From positions 124,001-188,000 of the forward strand of contig NHZP01000071.1 of assembly GCA_003313425.1 (NCBI GenBank): a stretch of 64,000 nucleotides of DNA. The letters are read 5' to 3'. Below are positions 24,877 through 35,765 of the stretch, piece after piece. Source of the stretch: Pseudopyrenochaeta lycopersici (Eukaryota > Ascomycota > Dothideomycetes > Pleosporales > Pseudopyrenochaetaceae). The translations under genes and the position numbers were made by a program. Position 1 is the stretch's first letter; every line of letters begins with the position of its first letter. The notes under the pieces are model-generated. The model was not told the origin of the DNA. It made no database searches and saw only the letters and a program-made list of their open reading frames with translations.

Positions 24877-25443
24877 CACCAGGTGATGCCATAATTCGTT
24901 GCCGATGAGATAAGCAGAACACCAATTTTGGTGAGGCGCCCACCAAAATCAACACCACCAATATCCACGGGCTGTTACATGCGTGCAGGTCAATAATTTG
25001 ATTCTTGAAGCTAGTAATCTATAGCTAAGGTCTATATATATAAACCATTTTTTTTTAGTGTTTTAGCCTAATCGTGGGTGGTCTAAGAGTACTTTCCTAC
25101 CACTTTTCGCCTCGAAGCTTCTCACCACTATTCATTGTGAGCTCATAGCACCTCTCTGGCATGCTTTGGATACGATCTCTGATCTCTTCAATTGTAACAG
25201 TATCCTATGCCTCTTGCATAAGTTGTTTGAGATGAGTTTTAGTTCTATCCTATGCCTTTTGGCCTGGTTCTAGCCATCAAAGCCTCCTCTTTAGCCTCTG
25301 CTTTAAGATAAGCCATATGCCTTCAATAGGATTAAGGTCACCACTCTATAGAGGATGTATAAAGATAGGAAGCTAGCTAGCTCTTCGAAGCTCAGCAGCA
25401 ACATTATCATGAGTTTTAGTTCTATGGGATGGATCATTATCCT

Positions 25444-25451
25444 CCTAAAGT
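25444..25451. repeat. hAT target-site duplication, left copy
   Basis: CCTAAAGT immediately before the left inverted repeat; identical to 28228-28235. Sequence on either side joins to give a continuous transposase relic of the host Tc1/mariner element. Confidence 0.95.
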
Positions 25452-28227
25452 CAGACTTGTCGGCAATATGTGCTTATCAATGTTCTTATCAATCAATATC
25501 AATATTCATCCAAGTAGGCAATATCAATATGGGATATCGTTATCAATTCAATATTGATAAGTATTGATAAGGGCACGTGCACACCCACTTCTCACCACCT
25601 TTTTGCTTTTTTCGCCTTTTTTCGCCTTTTTTGGTGTTCTTCCGCGCCCTTTCGCGTCCTTTCGCGTTTTCCTTTTTTGCACCTTTTGCGTGCAAATCCC
25701 AGGGTATCTACCGGTTTATCTCTCTGCTGCATGCTCCACAACCACCGCCATAAACCATTCTACAACGTTATGGCCTCCCAGAACTCCCAAGGTCGGCCTA
25801 TCCGACCTCCTTCCTCCTCATCCACACCCTCTCTACCCACTACGCCTTCCTCCAGAGCCTCTCCTAGTCCATGGCGCTTCCTCAATGACAAACCACATCG
25901 ACCTGACCGTAGCCGTGAGGACGTAAAGTCAAGAAAGAGGCGTGCTGCTGATATATGGACACACTTTCGGAAGCCAGAGAATGATGAGGCAATGCGCGAT
26001 AAGTCAGGGCAATCACTGATGTATTGTAAGGACTGTGACGGCTATGGGAAACCCTGGGCTACTGCTATTACCACTAACGCTAGGACTCATATGGCGAATC
26101 TACATCAAGTCTACGTTGATGTTGAAGAGCCGAAGGGAAAGAAAGTACGGCAAGTCTCTCTCCAAGCAGCCCTTCAAATGTCGGTAAAGAAGCAGGTAGA
26201 GAAGAATACCGAGGATGTGGAGGAGGTTCTTACGAAGGCGCTTAACAAAGACGCCTTCTACGAGGCACAAATCCAGCTTGTTACTCGCCGCCGCTTGCCT
26301 TTCAACTGTGTTGAATGGCCAGAATACCAAGCGCTCCTAATGGCAGTTAATCCAGAGGTCGAAAACCTACTTATCGAGTCACACACTACTATACCTGTCC
26401 ACATTGAGCGAAGCTTTAAAACACACTACGCTACCATTAAGGAGCGCCTACACAGGGCAAAGTCTCAAATCCACTACTCTATCGATCTCTGGTCATCGGC
26501 AAACCGGAAATCATTCCTTGGCATCTGCGCGCAATTCGTTGGACACGACTACACCCTCCGCAAAGCTCTCCTCTCCCTCCCACAGTGTCGCTTCTCTCAC
26601 AGCGGCGAGACGATGGCAAGGCATATTCTCGAGACAATACAAGCCTATGAGGTTACGGAGAAGACAGGCTATATTATTGGGGATAATGCTTCCAGTAACG
26701 ACACTTGTTGTAGGGCTATTGCAAATGCTCTTACAAAAATTGGGGTGGAATTCAATGCAAAAAAGAGGCGGATTCGATGCAGCGGTCATATAATCAATCT
26801 ATCTCTTGATGCCTTCCTCTTTGCAACTACAGTAGAAGCCCTTGAGGCTGCCATTGAGGCTGCAAAAGAGGAGTCTGATATCACTGTGGTTGAAGCATTG
26901 CAAGAGCAGCTTCGTGAGAAGAGAGGCGACAAGAAAGGCAAAAGAATGCGACTCCTTAACGAGGCTAGGTGGCAGTCCAATGGAGCGCTTGGGAGCCTCC
27001 ATGGTATCGCTGTCTATATTCGCTCCTCCACTATATTGACTGATGAGTGGGAGGCACTTGCTGGGAAGCTTCTGGGCATCGATAACGCAACACGCTGGAA
27101 CTCCTGGTACAAGTTGATTGCATTGGCCGTTGAGAAGCAGGATGCTTTGAATAAGTTCTGTCAAAAGCATCATAGAGCCCTTGGTGGCGCTGTTCTTTCT
27201 GCGGAAGATTGGGAGACTCTTACAATGACTCTTGAATTCTTACAGCCATTTAATCAAGCAACACTTACACAGGAAGCTAACTGGTCATCGCTTGACCAAG
27301 CTCTCTGGACAATGGATATCCTCTTTAAACACTACGAGGAAGCAAAGGTATGTTGCTGATAAAAAACTTATTTATACTGCTAATCTTAAGTAGATTCAAT
27401 ATAAAAACAACTCCCATATAGTCAACTCCATTAATATGGGGTGGTATGTCCTTGACAAGTATTACAAATCCTCTGACGAAGCGCCTGCCTATACCACAGC
27501 CCTCCTCCTCCATCCCCGACGCCGCCTCAAGTATATTGATATCAATTGGGTATCCTCCTGGAGAGAACCGGCCCTTACTACCGCAAGAGAGATTTGGGCA
27601 AATTATAAGGATCTGCCTCTTCTAAAGTCGCAGAAGGAGGCGGATAATTCACAACCAGAACTCTCAAAATTTGAGAGGCTTGCGGCGGAGCTTGACGTTA
27701 TGGAAGAGGAGGAAGAGGAGGATGAATTCGAGAAATTTGTGAACGCAAAGCCTTGTAAGATCACTTGCTCTCCTTTGGAGTGGTGGTGTAAAGAGGAGCA
27801 GCGACTAGAATACCCTCGGCTTCATCAAATGGCGATGGATATCCTTTCTATTCCTCCAATGTCTGATGAAGCCGAGCGCGTCTTCTCAGGCGTACGGAGA
27901 ACTATCTCATGGGACAGAGCTAGGCTAGGAGCATGGATTGTGGAGATGACAGAGGTTCTGGGTAATTGGAATAAGAACGGGCTTATCCAGACACTCTACA
28001 TACCGGCAGAAGATCCTGGCAATATCACAGCCGAAGTAGAAAGCGATGACAATGGGCTTTCCGGACTATAGGTGCCCAAAGTGTCTGAAACACCATAGAT
28101 TCTATATGCTAGTCCCAATCGGGTGATTCTTGGCAATATTATCAATTCAATATCAATCTTGGGTCTGGATATCAATTCAATATCAATATCACCCTTATCA
28201 ATCAATATTGAATTGCCGACAAGTCTG
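25452..28227 (+). mobile_element. Intact-looking hAT transposon
   Basis: The 2,776-bp element has perfect 16-bp terminal inverted repeats (CAGACTTGTCGGCAAT at 25452-25467 and its complement at 28212-28227). It is flanked by a perfect 8-bp duplication, CCTAAAGT, at 25444-25451 and 28228-28235. An 8-bp duplication and CA...TG ends are hallmarks of hAT. The body shows none of the TAG-rich decay of its surroundings. AT-rich motifs of the type ATCAATATTGATAAG recur just inside both ends and could be transposase-binding sites. Confidence 0.96.
25770..28071 (+). CDS. hAT transposase with BED zinc finger
   Basis: Two exons, 25770-27347 and 27394-28071, joined by a 46-nt GT-AG intron with a CTAATC-like branch, give a 751-aa protein. 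It catalyses cut-and-paste transposition of the surrounding element. Near residues 60-110 is a BED-type finger: CKDC followed by HMANLH. The middle holds the RNase-H-like catalytic core. Exon 2 ends with the hAT dimerisation domain (WWCKEEQRLEYPRL, then MAMDILSIPPMSDEAERVFS and TISWDRARLG), which closes about 40 residues before the stop. ATG 25770 (MASQNSQGR) was chosen because upstream in-frame codons lie in low-complexity Phe/Pro-rich text; the open frame extends back to 25554. No internal stops or frame breaks were seen, so the gene may be functional. Confidence 0.9.
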
Positions 28228-28235
28228 CCTAAAGT
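28228..28235. repeat. hAT target-site duplication, right copy
   Basis: CCTAAAGT directly after the right inverted repeat, matching the left copy exactly. A perfect duplication suggests a young insertion. Confidence 0.95.
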
Positions 28236-29329
28236 ATCCATTGAGCACGAAAGAACTTATCTGATGTACGAAGCTTATAGAGAAACTTAATGTACTAAGG
28301 CAGGATCTCTTTAGTATAGTAGTTCTGAGTTATATGGTGACCTCTAGTATCTCCTTTAATTGGTGGAGGCCTAGTAGCTTCCCATTCCTTTACTTTCTTA
28401 TGATGCTGCTCCTTAGTCTCATACTTTAACTTGCGAGGCTTTGGTGGAGGCTTTGGGATAGGCAGCATCTCTTTCTTATTATTATAAAAGTGAAGATCTC
28501 CTTTATGATACCAGTTCACAGCTGCAAAGAAATGGAGAGTATAAGGGTGCTTCTTTATCTTCTTTCTTAACTAAAGATTACTATCTTTTGTCTAAGAATC
28601 TCCTTTTCTTCTAAGCTTTCTTAGACGCTGGAAATCAGTTGTTGGGTTAAAATGGCCCTTATCAGTGAATAATACTCTATCCTAAAAGCCTAGGACAGGC
28701 TTCTCTTTATGCTCATGTCTATATTTGACCCTTTTCTGCTTGCTCTTATGTCTTAATTTATCTGAATAGGCCGCAACATAGAGATGAGCATCTAGCTGAT
28801 TAGAGACATTATATGAGAAGGTCCTTGGAGTAATTGGAAGGTTGTTCTCTCTGATCTGGATGGGTGGAGGAGCATCTTGAACTGGGTTTTAATCAGGGTT
28901 AAGGAGGGCTTCAATCCTGTCCAAAGGTACTTTAAAAGGCCTCCTAAGCTTATAACCTTTCTCTTCAGCCTTTCTCTTGCGTACACGTCTCTCATCTTTA
29001 AAGTGAGCCTTCTCCTGTCGCTAATTATAGCCTGTTCTGGTGGAGATTCCATGCTGTGCTGCTACATCGCTTAGAGACTCGTTATCGCGTCTATGCTCGC
29101 AGTGCCAAAAATAATAAGCACGCTGTTGGGTATCAGGAATTTGAGTATTTATTTCGCAATCTGGGGTCCTTGGGCTCTCCATTTCACTAAAAATCTTAAA
29201 AAAGCACTGGGTATTGGCTGAGTTGGTATTATGATAAAGATTGGGTTGAGATGAGGGGGCACTTTGGTGGGGTGGTAGGTGCGTTCTGCTTATCTCATCG
29301 GCAACGAATTATGGCATCACCTGGTGTTA

Positions 29330-31172
29330 ACGTGTTCAACCACTCGCTCGGCAACACCAGTCGCTCGGCCACCTCATCAAAACAGGAGGATCTTAACGCA
29401 TGATAATGCGACAACCACGCGGTAAGTTTACTAGTAAATATAGTAGTATTGCTCTCTATCTTTGTTTACACGAAGTCTGATTATGACCTTGAGTTCCGCA
29501 TTTAGTGCAGGTTAGTAGTGCTCGTTGCTGAGGCTAAGAAGCCTCCTCCTCCACCCTTAAGTTTAACGCTATTTTAGTAGCTACAGCTAACGCGTGACCT
29601 GCCTTAACCCGTAAGGCACCTCTAGCTGCAATATATTATCGCTGTTTATCCTTCCTACGTTATAAACGCATATTTAGGGCACGAAGTTTACTATTTTCCT
29701 CTGCTAAGATTATAGCTAAGTTTATAGCTAGCTGACAGCCTTTAATAAGCTGCGCGAGAGCCTTGCTTAAGGGGCTCTGTGATTGACGTTGAAGGAGCTC
29801 ACGTACGAGGCGAGCCTGTTGATTAAGTTGATTAGTAGTGTGAGGCGTTTCTGTTGTCCAAACAGCCTTAGCTGTGGCTGCTGTCTGTGGAGGAGACGGT
29901 GTACGGACAACTGTCAGCGTTGATAGGACACGTTCAGGACAGAACGGGACTAAGCCTATCGCCTGAAAGCCTGCAAGGATGTTTAAGGTTAAGAAAATAG
30001 TTAAACGTATACGTGGATATATATAGAGAAATTCGTCCTTATTAATAAACTGCACCTGTTAGCGCGCAAGCCTATCTATTACGTGTCCATACGCTGTCTT
30101 AAGGGGCGAGAAGTAACTAATATTAAGAGGCTGTAGCTTATAGGACGTGTGAGGAGGCATGCAGAGGGTGATTATATTCCTCTCTGCGCAGTAAGTATTA
30201 AACGCAGGCGTCGCGTGGCTACTGTAGCTATCTAGTATTAGAAGGCGATAGCCTCCTATAGTACGTGAGGCCGTGTGCAGGTTAAAATGCTTTAACTAGT
30301 TAAGGCTAAGGTTGTTAGTTGTCTATCTGTTGTTGCTTATACTAATACTCTAGTCGCTAGGCAGCTGTAGCTTAAGACTATACTACGACGCCTAGTAGAC
30401 TTTGCCCTTAAGGATAATAAAGGGAGGCAGTATAAAGCCTACAGCGCTCACACACTTAATTATTATTGTCTAGTCACGATTACTAGGCTGAATAATAGTT
30501 GCTCGTCTAATAGTATTAGAGCTAGTAACTACCTTTAACGTTAAGGCGATACCTATTATAAACCTAGTCTTATTAAAGTTATAGGTGTCCTTAGCAACTA
30601 TCCTATACGTCTAAATCGTGTCCCTTATAAGACTATACTAGGCGTTTATCTTTATAGGATCCTCGCATTTTGCGCGCTGTGAGTGGAATTTATGGTTCTA
30701 CTTTGTCTGAAGCTCTGACTAAGCCTTAATAAAACGAGAGACCTAGTTCTTGCTAAGAGGAGGTAGAGGAGGCTGCTAGCCTCGTGCAGCGAGAAGGGCG
30801 TCTCCTATCTAACGTACGTTAATAATATAAGGCGGAAAGCCTCGTTAATTAAGCTCTAGTATCTATTAAACGAGGCTCTGTTCCTCAGTAGGCGATAGCT
30901 TACGTTTACGTGCGTTAATCGTTAGTGGAGGCAGGCGGCCTTTAATTCTGTCCTGCAGCGTTAATTAAGGAATACTAAACAGCTTCGCGGCCCTCCGCAC
31001 GCTTGTAATTTGTTTTAAATTAATTGCCTAAGACGCAAGAACAACACGGCCCTCCTTTTGAGCTATAGGAGGCTGTCGTTGCCTTGTCATGGTGGTTGTT
31101 TTGACGCCAAGCGCGTTGGTATTAGTGGGGTGGCCGAGCGACTGGTGTTGCCGAGCGAGTGGTTAAACACGT
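29330..31172 (-). mobile_element. Pogo/Fot1-like DNA transposon, RIP-mutated
   Basis: The element is 1,843 bp long, flanked by TA at 29328-29329 and 31173-31174. Inverted repeats of about 45 bp start ACGTGTT at the left and end AACACGT at the right, both running through CACTCGCTCGGCAACACCAG. A small indel separates the two copies. Size, TA target and the encoded protein fit Fot1/pogo elements of fungi. The interior is TA-rich with many stops. Confidence 0.9.
29660..31090 (-). pseudogene. Pogo-like transposase relic
   Basis: The frame begins at ATG 31090 (MTRQRQPPIAQKEGR) with a helix-turn-helix N-terminus (VRRAAKLFSIP, TLQDRIKGR) typical of pogo/CENP-B-type DNA-binding domains. It ends with an open stretch at 30055-29660 containing QARLVRELLQRQSQSP and LIKGCQLAINLA, recurrent in the C-termini of fungal pogo transposases. 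The middle carries many TAG/TAA codons, apparently by transitions from CAG, CAA and TGG, so it cannot encode a protein. I did not locate all three catalytic residues. Confidence 0.82.
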
Positions 31173-31617
31173 TAGATTATATTTAATTACGTAACGCCTG
31201 GCGGAGCTTTAGCGGAGCGTGTGAGGAAAAATAGAACACGCTTTAGTGCGAGATGACACTAATCGCGTAAAACACTTAACTTTCAGCACCTATACCTACA
31301 TAACTACATTAGCTCTTATTAAAAGTATAGTTGATTCTGATAAAATAAGTAAACCCCTTTTTATTTATACTATTTACTTATGCTAATAATGCAGTAGGAA
31401 CTGCAAAGTACATGCTTAAAAACCGTGCACACAGCGATCGTATAAACCGCCCCTATTCCTACTACGTTGACAACACCTAACAACAACCTATACTCTATAA
31501 AACAAATTACGAGCCGCTTATCTTATACTCTTAGAACTACCTTATACGCTTTTTATAACTAAGGATTGTGTTATTATGTTGCGTGGGTGGCCTAGCATAC
31601 GCGTCCTACAGCGGGTC
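31173..31617. other. Short non-coding stretch
   Basis: TA-rich, with no open frame or repeat recognised. It separates the pogo element from the first minisatellite array. Confidence 0.4.
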
Positions 31618-32066
31618 TCCCTAAACTCCTACTAACTCCTGCAAAACTCCTGGGCTGGTAGAAGGTAGCCTAGGCTCATCTAGGCTCATCTAGGCTCATC
31701 TGAACTCTTGCAAACTCCTGCAAACTCCTGCAAGCTCCTAGGCCTATTAGAACTCTTGCTAACTCTTGCCAACTCCTGTAAACTCCTGCAAGCTCCTGGG
31801 CCCATCAGAACTCTTGCTAACTCTTGCTAACTCCTGCAAACTCCTGGGCCCATCAGAACTCTTACTAACTCTTGCCAACTCCTGCAAACTCCTGCAAGCT
31901 CCTAGGCCTATTAGAACTCTTGCCAACTCTTGCCAACTCCTGCAAACTCCTGCAAGCTCCTAGGCCCATCAGAACTCTTGCCAACTCTTGCAAACTCCTG
32001 CAAACTCCTGCAAGCTCCTGGGCCCATCAGAACTCTTGCTAACTCCTACAAACTCCTGCAACCTAT
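31618..32066. repeat. Minisatellite array 1 (ACTCCTGCAA, forward)
   Basis: About 450 bp of irregular tandem units of AACTCCTGCA, AACTCTTGCT and GCTCCTGGGCCCATCAG. A CTGGTAGAAGGTAGCC segment and three copies of TAGGCTCATC lie at the left. Higher-order blocks of roughly 60 bp repeat several times. The same units occur in arrays at 35.0, 37.0, 39.4 and 47.6 kb. Confidence 0.9.
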
Positions 32067-32341
32067 TCTTAAGTCTTTAAATTCTTCTGTTAGCCCTAGT
32101 TAACCCTAAGATAGCGCGTAAGGCAATAGCCCGCAAAATACTAGGTAGGGATAAGAGGAGGAAGCGGTAACGGAGCGGTGTAGCTATCGTGCAAGCTCGT
32201 ACGCTTAATAGCGTACTTTAGCAGGGCGGCATAGACCAGATTATATATATGCCCTTATCTGTTCTGCTAACAGTAATTAACCACGCGCGCTAATAATGCA
32301 ACGTCGGCCTTTAAGAGGATATAGTAAGGCTGTATCTACAG

Positions 32342-34740
32342 CGGATACTTTTAATTAATTAGGATACTGTCTGTATGCCTCGTGTTAAGCAGGTACGGGC
32401 CCTACGACAGCTTATATTTAGGCAAAGTAATATCCTACTTATTACTTATACTAGCTTTAGGAAGAGTATAATCTTCTACGTGTACTCTATACTTACTAGG
32501 AAGATTATACTTTAGATAATACTTTTAACTAAGCTTAGTAATAAATAGTTAACTAAGATACAGAGGTTTAAGGGTGCTAGGCTATGCCTTATTAATACTA
32601 AAACTAGGACGGCGGAGAAGATGATTATACAGTAAGTAGCTAAAGGACAGTTTACCTACGTGCTTTTAGGGCTAGAGCAGGCGTTAATAAAGTTATTCTA
32701 GAAAGCTCTAAGGGAAACTAGCCTCTAGCAGCGCATTAGTTTAGTAGCTATTAATAAGTGCTACTTTATCCTTAACTAGGCGGATTTTTAGCTAGCGTAC
32801 ACACTACTTAGCGAGCTGCGGAAAATACTCTATAAGGATGTAGTGTAGTTTAGCTGCTTAGCGACGTTAAGCAAGAAGGCAGAGATAAGAGTATTAGGTA
32901 CTACTAGGTTTCAGGCACTAGGTAATTAAATATACTACACTAAAGTTATCCAGACGTCAATTAATTAACCTAATATTTTAATAGCTGTTGTACCTATTCC
33001 TTATAGTAAACTTAGTTCGTATAATTCCCTCTATTTCCTGCTGTCACTAGCTGCCTGTGATAGAGCAGCTACACTAGCTTAGATACTAAAGACTATAGTA
33101 TTTATTAATAGACGGCGTTCTGTACACGCAGCAGCAATATAGATAATAGATATGTTGCTCTAGATGTTAAGCAAGTATAAATTATGCGCATTAGGAGGTA
33201 ATTAATGCGTATTTAATATAGTTAGGACGTTTACAGCATACGTGTCGTAATATAACTAGGAGCAGGTGTACACTAAATTCTAATTACTACAGTTAACCCT
33301 CTATATAGTGTTTACTACAACTAGCCTTAGTATAGGTATAAATATATCTAATATAGCTCGCGTTATTACTTAGAAGATCCTAATAACTTATAGCCTTAGC
33401 AATCTCTAGTAATAACTTAGTTGTAGAGGTTAAGGTGTTAGTTATTTAAGCTAATCTTATATTATGCTACTATATTAGCTTTTTAACAGCGAAGGCTGTT
33501 ATAAACTAGGCTCAGCACCTAGGGACTCCTGCGTAAGCACTCGTCCTATCTTATTAAGGGTAATAACAGGGAACTTACGTAATTAATTGCTAAGCAACTA
33601 AGTAGTAGTTCGAAGCTATCTATTATAATATACAACACTAGGAGATGCCCTTAACTTTAAAGACAGACAGATAGAACTACTAGATACTAATAATACCTAG
33701 GTTAATAGTTAAGATACTGTTAATCCTATAAAGAGGCGGTTCTAGATAAAGGCAGAGATAGCCTAACGTAATAATATTAATAAATTATTTTTACGCATAG
33801 TAAATAGCGCTTATAACTAGGAGGGCTTCTTAAGGGAGCTTAGTAAATATAAACTCTAACCTACTAAGAGGAAAGAGGTTATTCCTTACTATTATTATTC
33901 TAATTACGCGCTAGCGCTCTATCTAAATCTCTTATTACTACTAAAGTAACTGAAGTTATAGATATACCCTTAAATAGGGACGTATATATAGTTTATATGT
34001 ACTAGGTTAAAATCCTTTATAGTATAGAGAGTAACAGTACTATATAGCATAGATAACACCTAGTTTTAATTCCCCTCTAGGACGTATATAGACACAGCCT
34101 GCCTAGTTACACTAGGTTATACTTACGCTATTAGCTATTAGAGACTAGATGCTGCTTACTAGCTAGATTTAACTTAGGTTAACTATAATACTATCTGTCT
34201 TTATATCCCTACTCTGTTAAGCTAGTATTTGCGACAGACAGAGGGTTCTAGACTTATGTAGGCGTTACCTATAATAATAGCAAAAGCTCTTAATAATTTT
34301 ATGTTACATAGTGCGGAGATAAAGGCTAAACAGGCTGCGAAAAGGCTTACTTCGTCTGTTAGTAGTACACTACTGGGTAGTCTACTTAGTATAGTAGAGA
34401 GTCTGGCGTGTTAGCATTATTAACAGGATAACGAGCTTACTCTCTAAGTTGCTTATTATGTAAAGGCTAGGAATACCGTAACTACTCTAGTCAGCCCGCG
34501 GCCGATAGTTGCGACGTTAGCTCCAGTAACCTAAGGTACTCTAGTAAGCTTAAGAACCCTACGAGTTCTGTTAAGAGAGCGACCTACAAGCGCTGTAAAT
34601 GTAGTAGCACAGGTGCTAGTAATTACTGTAAATAATGCCTTGTTAACATTCACCCCGAAGTTGTCTTGTAGTAGGACCCGCAAACTAACAGCGAAAGGGA
34701 AAGAGAACTATTGTTAGTTATAATAACATAGTTAACGCAG
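32342..34740 (+). pseudogene. RecQ-type DEAD/DEAH helicase relic
   Basis: One plus-strand frame stays in register for over 1 kb, broken mainly by TAG/TAA codons. It begins with RVKQVRALRQLIFRQSNIL, like the region before motif I in RecQ helicases. Motif I is seen as TSFRKSIIF (near 32450; usually TGFGKS). Motif II appears as INKCYFILN (near 32750; DECH-like in relatives). Motif III is SCLATLS (near 32860). In the C-terminal lobe SLSIGINISNIARVI and then SNLQ..LSCRG*G (near 33330-33425) recall the arginine-finger motif of RecQ. No intact protein is possible. Similar helicases are known at fungal chromosome ends and in mobile DNA; which applies is unknown. It lies between minisatellite arrays 1 and 2. 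Confidence 0.8.
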
Positions 34741-34787
34741 TCTCCTATATATACTTTAAAATTTATAAGTATTATATCAAATATCTA

Positions 34788-34928
34788 GGACAGATAGCTT
34801 AGTAGTAGAGCGCCGCCGCTGGGTAAGCGTGGAACTAGTCGTAGGGCCAGGCACTCGCTTATCTTCATACCTGTACTACACTTATCTTATTATAGGTAGT
34901 AACCTAGGTTCGAATCCTAGTCTGTCTA
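34788..34928 (+). tRNA. tRNA-like sequence, probably intron-containing or a tRNA-derived relic
   Basis: GGACAGA at 34788 pairs with TCTGTCT at 34921-34927 as an acceptor stem, with A as the next base. A D-arm GCTT-AGTAGTA-GAGC carries an A-box, and CTAGG-TTCGAAT-CCTAG is a perfect T-arm with B-box, directly before the acceptor strand. T-runs follow, as in Pol III terminators. The anticodon stem works only if about 70 nt after position 37 is an intron: CCGCC pairs with GGTAG with one mismatch that a TG-to-TA change would explain. The anticodon would then be TGG, but position 33 is C, not T, so function is doubtful. It could be a SINE head. Confidence 0.45.
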
Positions 34929-35012
34929 ATTTTTACTATTTTTTATAAATTAAGTTAGATATTACTTCTACTGTGAAAGGCCTTTTTTGCTAATACATAC
35001 ACTTCTATTAGC

Positions 35013-35256
35013 TTAGGAGTTTGCAGGAGTTTGTAGGAGTTTACAGTAGTTAGCAGGAGTTAACTGGAGTTATAAGAGTTCAGATGGGCCCAGGAGCTTG
35101 CAGGAGCTTGCAGGAGTTTGCAGAAGTTCAGATGAGCCCAGGCTACCTTCTACCAGCCCAGGAGTTTGCAGGAGCTTAGAGGAGTTTACAGGAGTTTGCA
35201 GGAGTTCAGATAAGCCTAGGCTACCTTCTACCAGCCTAGGAGTTCGCAGGAGTTAA
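35013..35256. repeat. Minisatellite array 2 (reverse orientation)
   Basis: Units of TTTGCAGGAG and TTTGTAGGAG, the reverse complement of array 1, including the complement of GGGCCCATC and of the CTGGTAGAAGGTAGCC segment. With array 1 it brackets the helicase relic as an inverted pair. Confidence 0.88.
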
Positions 35257-35389
35257 CCAATCCGAGTGATAGGTAACGTGGATAGTTGTGGGAGAATCAA
35301 TGTGAGGATAAATAGTAAGGAGTGAGGAGTAAGGATAGAGCTATCCTTTATCAATAGTTAGCTATATATACTGACTTCAACCTTTTTTC

Positions 35390-35765
35390 TGTCAAAGTAA
35401 CTTACCATCTACTACCGCCGCCGCCGCCGCCTCAGCAGCAACAACAGCAATAACAACAACAATAATATCGCGCCCGTCGCGACAGTAGGTGCTGTTGCAC
35501 CCCCCCTGCTTCCCCGACTCCAAGGGAGTTACCGTCGCCGCCGCCGCTGCCCTCCCAGCCCGCGTTCTGCAGTCTGGCGCGTCCTAAGCTCCTCTTAGGT
35601 ACGTTATAAACAATCTAAGTCCTATTAGAGTATATATTAATAGTAGTAGCGTATAGTAGCTAACTCGTCGTCGCCCGCGCTCACTACCACCTACCACTAC
35701 CACTACCACCGCCGCCGCCACTACCACTACTACTACCCCCGCGCCCGTCCCTATCCTTAAGGATG
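35390..35765. repeat. Trinucleotide-rich low-complexity tract
   Basis: Runs of CCG (35417-35431, 35537-35550), CAA/CAG mixtures (35434-35465) and ACC/CCG/CTA-rich repeats (35687-35745). They lie at the start of the next decayed frame and could once have encoded homopolymeric Ser/Thr/Pro/Gln stretches. A 64-residue Val-rich minus-strand frame here is only a shadow of these repeats. Confidence 0.7.

Larger units (their letters stand above)
25100..29182 (-). pseudogene. Tc1/mariner transposase relic, interrupted by hAT element
   Basis: The frame starts at ATG 29182 (MESPRTPDCE) and has internal stops, so it is dead. Upstream of the hAT insertion I read VLFTDKGHF, which fits the first catalytic Asp region of DDE transposases. 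Downstream of the insertion, at 25440-25100, the minus strand reads EDNDPSHRTK and SGDLNPIEGIW, the second and third catalytic regions. The hAT element therefore lies between the first and second catalytic aspartates. Several stops are TAG or TGA where a relative would have CAG or TGG, consistent with RIP, but decay is milder than further right. Confidence 0.82.
24877..29327 (-). mobile_element. Tc1/mariner-type DNA transposon, decayed, split by a hAT insertion
   Basis: Its ends are long inverted repeats. The left copy (about 24877-24922, starting CACCAGGTGATGCC) matches the reverse complement of about 29282-29326 over roughly 45 bp. Removing the 2,776-bp hAT element and one target copy leaves about 1.7 kb, a normal size for this superfamily. 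The right end abuts TA at 29328-29329. At the left a TA lies at 24869-24870 but is separated by six bases, so the exact left boundary is uncertain. Confidence 0.8.

Noticed and set aside
25554..25769. Longer N-terminus for the hAT transposase from 25554
   Set aside because: The extension is Phe-rich low complexity within the element's 5' region; ATG 25770 gives a family-like start ahead of the BED finger.
31618..32066. CRISPR-like array
   Set aside because: Units are about 10 bp, degenerate and contiguous, without spacers of even length; the host is a fungus. It is a minisatellite.
32085..32110. Possible interstitial telomeric repeat (CCCTAG...AACCCTAAG)
   Set aside because: Only two imperfect units occur, which chance can explain in TA-rich text.
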